Below, piece by piece: positions 11,701 through 22,797 of a stretch of 64,000 nucleotides of DNA; the stretch's first letter is position 1; every line of letters starts with the position of its first letter. The translations under genes were made by a program, and so were the position numbers. Location: the NCBI GenBank assembly GCA_033439765.1, contig JAULSN010000005.1, positions 1,054,001 to 1,118,000 of the forward strand. The letters are read 5' to 3'. The notes beneath the pieces are model-generated. The model ran no database searches and was not told where the DNA came from. It saw nothing but the letters and a program-made list of their open reading frames with translations. This DNA is from Lasiosphaeria ovina (Eukaryota > Ascomycota > Sordariomycetes > Sordariales > Lasiosphaeriaceae).

Positions 11701-14494
11701 TCGATGCAGAGGCCAGCCTGTGCTGCTGCCATGATGGGTGCCATGTCATGTCGGGAGCTCAGGGGGTGGCTGACACAGTGGTAGGCGGAGGGGGACATCT
11801 GAAGAGGTTGGAATTGGAATTAGCAAATTGAAATGGGGAATAAAAAGACAAAAAAGGTCAGAAAGAAAATGAAAAGAATATTGCAAATGGAAATGAAAAA
11901 TGTAATTAAAGGAGAATACCCAGAAAGAAAGTAAATGAATCCAGAGAAGAGGTAATAGAACGAACAAAAGGAGAAAAGTAGATGGAATTTAAGAAGAAAG
12001 CTCCAAAGCAATCCCAAAATGAGCCAAGTCTGAGATGAGCTAAAAGAAGCAAGAATGTAAAAAGCCAACCGAAAAGAAAAGGAAGATTTAACCTAAAAAA
12101 TAGAAAAACCAATCTAAAAAACGAAAATGCAAACGACGAGCTGGAAAGAAAATGTACGCACCTTTGCAATCCGCTGCTCCCACTTCCCATCCTGATCCTT
12201 GGAAAAACGCGCGCGAAGCATGGCGTGGCGGTGGACGACGGAATCCAGGGCTTGCCTAACCGCGTCGACGCCGACTCGCCGCGCGACGCCCAGGGCAAAG
12301 CTCTGGTTGAAGCGGGCCTGTCCAGCGTGGCCCGCGGCAGAGCCGAGGTAGAGGCTCTGGATGGGGGCGAGCGCGAATGGCTCCTCGGTGTCGACCACCG
12401 CTGCTTTACTCGCTGCCGGCGACACGCGGGCGAGCTGGGCAAGATGCACCACCGACTTGCACCGCAGCACGTCCTGAATGGTCACGCCGATCTTGGCGTT
12501 GCGCGCGCGCGACACGACGCCCATGGCTCGGATGCTGTCACCACCTGCGGGAGTTAGTTGGTTTATCTTGTCATGGGAAGTTCAGCACTTACCGAGACCC
12601 AGGAACGCCTGGTTAGATTTGATGCGATCGACTGAAACATGCAGCTCCCTGGCCCAGATGTCCCGCAGCGTCCTGGCCGGCTCCGTGAGCTGCACGTCGT
12701 CGGCACCCTCGTTGCCGACGCCAAAGCTGCTGGCCAAGCGCTGGTACGCAGCATCGTCGAGGCCCTCGACCCAGCCCGCCACGCGCCGGCGGTCCAGCTT
12801 GCCCGACACGACGACGGGCATCGTCTCGAGCACGACCCACACGGCGGGGACCATGTAGTGCGGCAGCGTGTCGGCCAGGCGGCTGCGGATGGCCGCCACC
12901 TCGGCGCGCGCACGGGCAAGGCGCGCCGGCGGGCTGTCGACCGGCACGCAGCCGCTGCCGGCGCCGGCGCCCGTCTCAGACACGATGGCCACTGGCTCCG
13001 CTGCACCACTGCCCCCAGCAGCAGTCACCGCAACAGCATCCGGCAGGGTAACAACACCAACGAGCTGCTTCCTCGCGGGGCCGGTCTGCGGCTGCAGCAC
13101 CAGCCCCAAATTAACACTCGGATCAGCCGACAGCCGGCTCTCGATCTCGCCCAGCTCGATACGCTGCCCGTTGACCTTGACCTGGCCGTCGCGGCGGCCG
13201 ACAAACTCGATCGCACCGTCGCGGCGGTACCGCACGAGATCGCCCGTGCGGTATATACGCTCCGGCGCCATGTTACCCGCAAGCCTCGCCGCCCACGCCG
13301 GGCCTTCGACAAACACGCTCGCCGTCTTGGCCGCGTCGCCCAGGTACCCGCGCGCGAGGATCGGGCCGCTGACCGCCAGCTCGCCGACGGCGCCCACAGG
13401 CGCCAGCCTGTCGCCATACCCCGGCCTCGCATCAATCACCCACGTGCGCGCGGCCGGCGTCGCGTGGCCAATGGCCGTGTGGTCGCGCTCGGCCGACACG
13501 CGCGCGTTGACCACGGCCAGCACGCACGCCTCGGTCGGCCCGTAGCCGTTCATCAAGGCCAGCCGGGGCGCCCAGCGCGCGACCGTGTCGGCGAGCATGG
13601 CCTCGCCGCCGCACACGAGCGTCGCGAGCGTCGGACACACCACGTCGGGGTCCAGCAGGCGCGCGACCGACGGAGTCAGGAACGCCCAGTTCGCTTCGAG
13701 TCTCACGATGGCGCTGCCGAGATCATGCAGCCGCTCGTCGGCGCCCGGCACGACCACGCACGCGCCGAGCGTTAAAGGGGATAGCACCTCCATCAGCGCG
13801 GCGTCGAACGTCAGCGACGCGAAGTGCAGCACGCGCGACGTGGCGCGCATGTTTGTGGCTACCGCAATGGCTGCAGAACTGCTGCAGAAGTCGCGGTGCG
13901 CGGCGACCACGCCCTTCGGCCGCCCAGTGCTGCCGGAGGTGAAGAGGACGTATGCCGTTGCGCTGGGGAGGACCGTTGGCAGGGCAACGCCGCCTTTGTT
14001 CACGGCGGGAAGGCCGTGGATGACTTCCCCGTCAAGCGCCACAGTTACACATGTCCCCGCAAACCGGGGAGCGTACTCTGGACTGCAGACAACGCACGCC
14101 GGCGCGAGTTCCGCCAGCATCTCCTTTTGGCGTGCGAGCGGGTGCGCGGCGTCGAGCGGCACGAACGCGGCGCCCGCCATCAACACGCCCAGCAGCACGA
14201 CGGGCGTCCACGCCGAGCGCGCGAGACAGACGGGCACTAGCGCGCCGGGGCGCACGCCGTTCGCTGCCAAGTGCGCGGCGACGCGTGTGGCGCGTGAGGC
14301 GACTTCGCTGTATGTGAGCGAGCCGTCCCACGCGCAGACGGCGGCGCGGGTTGGGTCGGTGGCGGCTTGCGCCAGGAACAGCTCGTGGATGCAGGACTCG
14401 ACGGTGGCCGCGGCAGGGTCGGTCGCGGATGCCCAGCGCGTGATGAGCGACGTGTCGTCGGCGCTGGTGACGTGGATGTCGGCCAGTGTAGATA

Positions 14495-14537
<43 letters not shown>

Positions 14538-17500
14538 GGCCAGCTGGCGCAGCACGGCAGCGAACTGGTTCGCGAGCAGCCTGGTCTGCCACTCCGAGAG
14601 CACAGCGGCGTCGTGGTGGAAGGTCGCTGCCACGCTCGTGTCATTGACGTGGCACTCGAGGACGAGCGGGTGCGTGAAGAAGCCCTCGGACGACGACGCG
14701 CCGCGGAAGTCCCACTCGGCGTCTTCCGTCTGTGTCTCCTGGGCTGCCGCCTGGATGGTCAGCAGGTTCTGGAAGGCGCAGGCGCTGTCGGCGTCCACAC
14801 CGAGCCGCTTGATGTGTTGCAGGCCGAGGTGCTGGTGCGGCACGAGGGCCTGGTTGGCGGTGCGGTGCAGGCCGCGCAGAAAGTCAGCGACGCTGGTCTC
14901 GCGGGCGAGGCGCACGCGCGTGGGGACCGTCGTGAACGTCGGCCCGGCCATGTCGGCGACGCCGGGAACGTCGACGTTGCGCCCCGAGAGCGTCTCGCCG
15001 AACACGACGTCGTCTGTCGCCGTGTACGCGGCCAGCACCAGCGCCCACGCCGCGCGGATCAGTGTCGGGACCGTGACGTCGGGCGCCGCGCTGCGGCTGA
15101 CGCTGATGTGGCGCGTCTCAGACAAAAACTTGGGGGCGTCGCCGCCGGGAGCGCGCGTCAGCGGTGGGAAGTGGTTGACGGCAGACGCGCCGTCGAGGTA
15201 CTCGATCCAGAACTTTTCCGACGCGGCTATGTCCCGCCGGCCGAGGTACCGGATGAAGCTGGCGTACGAGGGGCGCGGCGGGCTGGCTGTCACCGCAGTT
15301 CGTGGCGACCCGAGCTGGCCGTACACGTCCTGCACGCGCCGGGCCACCATGGGCAAGCTCCAGCCGTCGTAGAGGGCGTGGTGGATGGCCCAGACAAAGC
15401 ACCAGCCGCCGCCGCCGCGGTCGACCAGCGCATACCGCGTCAGCTGCCCGCCGTTCTGTGCGCCGAGGGCCCGCCCCTTGTCGACGGCCTCGCCCACCGC
15501 AGCCTCACAATGCCACTCGATGGGCTCCGGCGCGGCCACGGCCTGCAGGAACCCTGTCGCCACCGAGTGCACGATGCGCGTGCGCAGCGTGTCCGTGTCG
15601 TCGACGACGGCCTGCCACGCGGCCTTGAAGCGGTCCAGGTCAACATCGGCGGGCAGCTCGAGCGTGTGTACGGCGACGTATGCGCCGGCCTGCTTGTTGG
15701 CGAGCGTGACGAGGCCTTCTTGGAGTGGGCTGCACGGGTACACGTCGCGGATCTGGCCCGGAGGGAGCTGGCACTGCGCCGCCACGTGCGCCATCAACCC
15801 TTCGGCCTCGTCGGGCGGACGTGACACCAGCGCAAACGACGTAGGCGGCGCCTCGCTAGTAGCGGTGCGCCCGCCGCACGCCAGCGCCATGTCGGCGAGC
15901 ACGGGCTTCGCGAACACGTCGAGCACGGTGAGGGCGATGCGGTGGGCGCGCGCGGCGCCGACGAGCCGCATCGCCGTCAGCGAGTCGCCGCCGATGCTAA
16001 AGAAGTTGTCGCTCGCACTCACGGAGCCGGCGGCTAGTCCCAGGGCGGCCTCCCACAGGCCCTGGAGCTTCTTCTCCATCTCGCTGGCGGGCGGGCGGGC
16101 GCGGTGTTTGTTGGTGGCGGACAGCCTGTAGCCGGCCACGGTTTGTGGAGGGGCGTCCTGCACGGCCTGGCGCAGCTGCCGGCGATCGAGCTTGCCCGCG
16201 CTCGTCCAGGGCATGGCCGACACGGGCACAAACAGCTGCGGGACCATGTACGCGGGCAGCACGCTCTTGAGGTGCGCTTCTAGGGAAACGGCAACCGTTT
16301 GTGCTAGGCTGCTCAGGGGCAGGAGAGAGAATGTCTTGGCAGCAGCAGTGGCATCAACCTGGGGAAGACAGAAGAAAACCGCCAGCGCCGTCGTAGCGCC
16401 GCGGTTCTGCGGCGGAAGGACCACCTCAACAGCAGCCTGGCCATCGTCGCCCAGCGCACCGCGGCACGCAGCCTCGATCTCGCCGAGCTCGACGCGGCGC
16501 CCGTTGAGCTTGACCTGCGTGTCCTTGCGCGCGACGTACGCGACCGACCCGTCGGCATTATGCCGTACGAGATCCCCTGTCAGGTACATCCTGTGCAGTT
16601 TGGGGTCTTCACCAGTTGCCCACATACTGCGCGTCCAGGCTGGATGGCGCGTCCAAGCCGGCGGGTTATCCACAAACGCGCGCGCCGTCTGCTCGGCATT
16701 GTTGAGGTAGCCGCGCGCGACGAGGCGGCCCTCGACGGCCAGCTCGCCAAGCGCACCGACAGGCACGAGGCGGTTGTGGTCGGCGGAATCGACGACCCAC
16801 ACGCGGCCACCAACCGCAGTTCCGATGGTGGCTGCATCCGTGCTGCGCACGCGGCGGGCGCCGTCGACCTTGGTGTGCGTGGTGGCGACGACGGCGCACT
16901 CGGTCGGCCCGTACGCGTTGACCAGCGCGCACCTGTCTGCCCAGCGCGCCACGTGGCCGGGCGCCATGGCCTCGCCGCCGGTCACGAGCGTGTGCAGGCA
17001 CGGCACACTGTCGGGCTTGACGGTGCTGGCGACGGAGGGCGTGAGTAGTGTCCAGGTGACGCCCAGGCTGCGGATGGCGGCTGCCACGTCCAGCCGGGCG
17101 GAGTCGGACGGGATGCACACGCACCCGCCGACGAGCAGGCATGAGAGCGTCTCCATGATGCTCGCGTCGAACGTGTACGAGGCGAACTGCAGCACGCGCG
17201 ACTGCGAGTGCATGAACATGGCTGCCGCGTGCGCGGTGGCGCCGGTGCAGAACGACCCGTGCTCGACGACGGTGCCCTTGGGCCGGCCTGTCGTGCCCGA
17301 CGTGAAGATGACGTAGGCTGCATTGGACGGTGTGGCTAGAGTGCCGGGAGACGGAATACCCGGGGGGGTGTCAGGAGCACATGTGTTTGCGGATGCAGTA
17401 TTGTCAAAATCAGGGGCCGCGCCGTCGTCGTCAGGGGCAACGCGCGCCAGGCGCGCCACAAACTCGGCGTCAACCACCACGGTGCTGCTTGCAATCTTAG

Positions 17501-20500
17501 CCATCCTGTCACGATGAGCAGGCGAACAGAGCACCACACTAGCCCCGACATCATCCGCCAGCTGCCGCAGCCGTGCGTCGGGGTGGGCGGGGTCGAGGCT
17601 GACAAACGCGCCGCCGGCTTTGAGAACAGCCAGCTGCGCGACAACCGTCCACGCCGACTTGTCAAAGCACAGCGGGACGAACACCTCCGGACGTACCCCG
17701 CAGCCGACCAAATGACCAGCGAGTGCGGCGGCTGCAGCGTCGAGCTGGCCGTACGTGAACTCCTCGTCCCAGGCGCACACGGCGGGCGCGTCGGGCGCGT
17801 GCTCGGCGATCACATGGTGGATACAGCGCTCAACACTTGGCATCTCGACGTCGTTCCACGCTCGCAGCTGGTCGATGCCGGTATGGCCGACAAGGTCCAG
17901 CTCACCAACGGTGCGGTCCTCGTATCCAGTAACCACATCATGCAGCGCCTGCGCGAACGCGGCGGCGATGTTGCGCATCTGCGCGTCCGAGACTGCGTGT
18001 CGCCAGTGGCTGAAGTGCACCTCCATGGCGTCGTCGGCCGCCTCGACGTTGACGGCGACGGCGTACTCGCTGGGGTCGTCGGCTGTCACGACGCGGTACT
18101 CCAGCGGCGGCTGTTTATCTCCAGAAGTCCCAGAGCGCCGCTGGTAGGTAAACGCCGTGTTGAACAGCGGGGCAGCGTTGCTATCTCCAGGCAGATGAAG
18201 CAGTTCGTGCTGCATCTCGGCGAGGGAGCAGCGCTGGTGGGCGAGCGCGGCGTCGAGGTCGGCGCGCAGCGTGTCAAGGGATTCGGTGACATCGGCACCC
18301 GCCGGCAGGTGCAGCCGGCACACGAGCATGTTGATGAAGGCGCCGACGGCCTGGTCGACGTTCGGGACCGGCACGTCGCGGCCCGAGGCCACGTAGCCGA
18401 ACAGCACGTCGTCGGCGCCCGTGTACGCGCGCACGACCAGCGCCCACGCGAACTGCAACAGCGTTGACAGTGTGACGCCCGCGTCGGCGCAGAAGGCGCT
18501 CATAGCGGGCACGTTGGCGAGCGTGATGGCGTGCGAGCCAAAGGATTTCTCGGCGACATCCTGGCCGTCGGTGAGTGTGGGGAACAGACACGGCTCGGCA
18601 CCGGCCAGGTACTCGCGCCAGTAGCCGACGCTCTCGCCGCGTGGCTGCGTCTGGATGTAGGCCATGTAGTCGCTGTACAGCGGGGCGGGGGTAGTGGACA
18701 CACCCCCGCCGTAGGCCTCGGCCACGTCGGCCAGCAGGATGGGCAGCGACGAGCCGTCGCAGATGGCGTGGCTGATCTCGAGGCGGCAGTAGACGTGGCC
18801 TGTGGCAGTGGCACACACGGCGAGGCGGTGCGGCGGCTTCTTATCGCCGTAGTCGAGCGGCTCGAGGCCATGCAGCGCGTCGAGCGCGTCCTGCTCGCTG
18901 CCGGCCCCGGAACACGGCAACGTAACGACGCGTCCCGGGGCCAGCCGCAGCACCACCTGGTCCATCAGCCCGTCCCCGGCAGCCGTGTCGACGAAGACGG
19001 TGCGCAGCGTGGAGTGCCGCTGCACGGCCGCCTGCCACGCGCCTGCCAGCCGCTGCACGTCAACACTCCCCTCTGCAGAGCTGACCTGGAAGACGGCGCA
19101 GTACGCGTACTTGGCCGGGTCGCGCATCCACGCCAGCAGCAGCCCGCGCTGCATGGGCGAGCACGGGTACACGTCCTGCACGTCGGCCAGCGCGACGCCG
19201 AGCTGGAGCTGCAGCCTGCGCCCGAGGTCCGCGAGCCCGTAGTAGGCCAGCGGCAGCAGCGGGAACGCACCCAGCGTCGTCTCGGGAGCCGTGTGCGACT
19301 GGGAATGCTCGGTCAGTCGGCGCACGGCGTCGCCCAGAAGGCTTACACAGTTGCCTGCCCACCCCGCGAGCGCGTCCTGGTGCTTCATGTGCCGGTTGTA
19401 CGCGACAGAAATCTCGAGCTTGCCGCCGGCGACGACGGCCGACACCTCGACCAGCGCAAAGCGCGCCACGGCGGCGCCAATGTCTGACGCAGTCCAGTCG
19501 AGCTGCCCTCTATCACTACCGTCATACGCCTGCAGGAACGTATCCGTCCGCCGCAGCAGCTGCAGCGCGCCCAGAAAATTAAACACGACCTCTGCGGGCC
19601 CCGCGGGGCCAAACTGGTCTCTGCCCTGCGCCGTCAGCAGCCGGTACGCAAAGTACGGCGTGCCGCTCCCGGGCAGGCGCCGCCGGAAGTCGCGCACCCA
19701 GCGCACCGCGTTGACCACGTCGCCGTCGCCAGCCGACTCGCTGGGTAGGTGCACGGGGCTGAGTGCAGTGAACCAGCCCACGGTGCGCGACAGGTCTGTT
19801 TCGTCGCTGCTGCCGTCCTCGCGCCCGTGGCCTTCGTTAAAGATGGTGGGCGCGCTGGCGCGCGGTGGGAGGGTGGCGCGGTATGACAGCAGGAGTGATG
19901 CCAACAGCACATCGAGGACGTCGGTCTGCAGCGTGGCGTGGGTTGCGGGGGCCAGCAGCAGGGCCGTCAGGTCGCTGTCGAGGGCGGCAGTTACCGGTGG
20001 CGCGACGTCGCCGTACACGTTGGGTACGTCCGCCATGCCCCAGAAGTCGAGGTCTGCAACTGCAGCCGTGGCAGGCTCGTGGTGCGGCAGCAGGGACGAT
20101 CCGTTGGGCTGCGTCTGCGCCTGCTCCGACTGCCGGCGCGTCCACGCCTGGAAGGGCAGTGATGTTGGTGGCTGGATCCTGCCAGCCGCGAGAAAGTCGT
20201 CGAGGTCCTGCAGCAGGATGCCCCACGACACGACGTCGACGACGAGGTGGTGGGCCGTGATGAAGACACAGACCGTCTTGCTGCCCCCGACGGCGAACCA
20301 GTCGGCGGCCAGCAGCGGGCCCTTGTGCATGTCCAGCGCGCGCTGCGACGCGTCGATGCGCTTCTGCATGCGGTCGGCGCTGGCGAGCGCGTGCGTCTTG
20401 AAGCGGTACGACGCCCGCACGTCGCGCGTGATGCGCTGCCGCCAGCTGCCGGTGCCGTCGCGCCGGAAGCGTGCGCGCAGCATCGAGTGCGCCTCGACGA

Positions 20501-22764
20501 GCGCGTGGATCCCGCGCTCGAGCTGCTGCGGGGTGGCGGGTTTGGCGAGGCGCAGCAGCACGCTCTGGTTGAACTGCGAGTGTGGTGTCTTGGGGTTGGG
20601 GGCGGCTAGCTGAAAGTGCAGCTGCTGGATGGGCGAGAGGTCGAACTCGTGGTGGTCTTCGGCGGGATGCGGACGCGCCAGCCGCTGCTCGTCCTCGCGC
20701 GGGCTGCTGGCCTTGAGCGCCAGGTCGTGCACCGACTTGCTGCCGATGATGTCCTTGACGGCCACCGTAATGCCCTGCGACCGGCACGCCGCCATGACGT
20801 GCATGGCCGTGATACTGTCGCCGCCGAGGTGCAGGAACGACACGTTGCCGATGCGGGCGGCTGGCAGGTTGAGCGCCTGCGCCCAGATGCCCGCAAGCCT
20901 GTCGGCCATGGAAATTTGTGTGTGGTCCTGGGTCTGGGTTTTGTCTGGATGGAAGTGTGTGTTCTTAATGTTTGTTTGGCTTGTTTTGTTCGTCTCGTTG
21001 GCCTGCTCTTCCAACTTCAGACGGCTGTTCCACTCGTCCAATGCCGCCTTATCGTCCGAACTGAGCAGGACGACGTCACCGATGCTCGCCTGCTGCAACT
21101 TAGCGTTTGCCTTCGTTAGTTGTGTTAGTATTCTCTCAAACTGTCCCAGCGTCCGCACCACCAGCCCCTCCGGCACCACAGCGTCATCAAAATGTGCGAG
21201 CAGGTCAACCTTCCCTTGAGCCAATGTGCACGCCACGTTGAGCGGGTAACTGAAGAAGTCGGCGCCCTGCACCGAGCCGCCAGCAACCAGACTGCCCCAG
21301 AGCCCGCTAGTACCCTCCTCATCAGCCTCGGCCGAATCCAGCACCAGCAAGCTCTGGAAGTCACACGCGGCCGCCGCATCAGCGCCGAGCGTGCGGATGC
21401 GCTGCAGCCCGGCGAACTGGTGCAGCATTGCGTCACCAAGCTGGGTCTGCACGTCGGCCAGCGCCTGCTCGACGCCCATCCCCCGATCAACCCTGACCCG
21501 CCGCGGCACCGACGCCAGCGTCGGCCCGACGAGTTCGCTGATGCCGGGCACGGGCACGTCGCGGCCGTTGAGGATCTCGCCGAACACGACGTCGTCAGAC
21601 CCAGCGAACCCCGCCAGAGTCAGCGCCCATGCCGCGCGCACGTACGACGCTGCCGTGACGTCGACGCCTGGCGGCCGCGTGAAGATGGTCGACCGCCGCG
21701 CCTGCCGAGTCGCCTGCACACGGTAGCCCAGGCGCGGAAGCCGCGGGAACGGCTTCGCGCCCCGCAGGCCGGCCAGCTTGGTGGCCCAGAAGGTGTCGGA
21801 TGCAGCCTGTTCCGTGGCAGCTAGGTACGCGACGAAGCAAGAGTATTTCGGTGTCGGGACGGGCGGTTCGGATTGGCGGTACCGCGCGTCGACGCGCGCG
21901 AGCAGCGCGGGCAGGCTCCAGCCGTCGTACAGCGCGTGGTGGGCGGTCCAGACGAACGTCGGCCGGCTGCTGTGGGCATCGACGATCGTGTAGCGGGACA
22001 AAATCCCGCCGTCGTCGGGCGGCAGCTGGCGGTGCGTTGCAGGCAGCGCGTCGACGCTGGGCGCCGCCGTCCACTCGATGGAGCCCCGCACGACGACCTG
22101 GAAAAAGCCTAGTCCCTGTATGAATACGACTCGCGTGCGCAGGATGGGTTCGGCGTCAAACACGGCCTGCCACGCGGCTTTGAAGCGGGTTAGGTCGGTA
22201 CCGGCCGGCAGCTGGTACGCGTTCACGGCCACGTACGCCCCGGGGCTGCGTTGTGAGGCGGCCACGAGCCCGGCTTGTAGCGCTGTGCACGGGTACATGT
22301 CCTCGATAGACGCGCTGCTGATGCGGCAGATGGATGCCACGTGGTCTTGGAGTTGGTGCAGGTTCATGGTGGTTGTGTTCTTGAGGAGTGTAAAGGGGGC
22401 GGGACTGGAGGCTGCCGTGTCTTGGGACATACTGTCCCCGTTGCTAGCCCCCTGACTCACACCTTGATCCATAGCAATAGCCGCCTTGGCCATCTCGCTG
22501 AGCCTGGGAGTTTGCAGAATGGCGGCAACCGCAAGCGAGATGCCCTGCTGCCGGGCCGCCGCCGCGAGCCGCATGGCCCCGACCGAGTCGCCCCCGTGAC
22601 GGAAGAAGCTGTCGTCAGCGCCGATGGACGCGGTGGGCACGTGCAGCACCGACGCCCACAGCGCCTGCAGGCTCTTTTCCATGTCCGTTTCTGGGGCACG
22701 ACCGCCGGCGGTGCTCGCCCCGATTCGGTAGACTGCCATGTTGTTGTTGTTGTTGCTGTTGCTA

Positions 22765-22797
<33 letters not shown>

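Larger units (their letters stand above)
10585..15759 (-). other. NRPS module 5: C4-A4-T5-E3 (D-residue 5)
   Basis: C4 has DVYPCSPLQEG and IHHALYDGWSLP. A4 has YVLFTSGSTGRPKG and IYRTGDLVRYR, with a tentative pocket D-A-M-F-V-G-G-V-L (hydrophobic). T5 (FLGLGGDSIRAM) is split by a 48-nt intron and E3 by a 363-nt intron. E3 keeps MVAHHLCVDLVSWRV but has ESHGRE in place of EGHGRE. Confidence 0.85.

Noticed and set aside
12114..12524. Isolated frame between two NRPS frames
   Set aside because: It is exon 5. The 48-nt and 363-nt introns on either side restore T5 and E3 without gaps.
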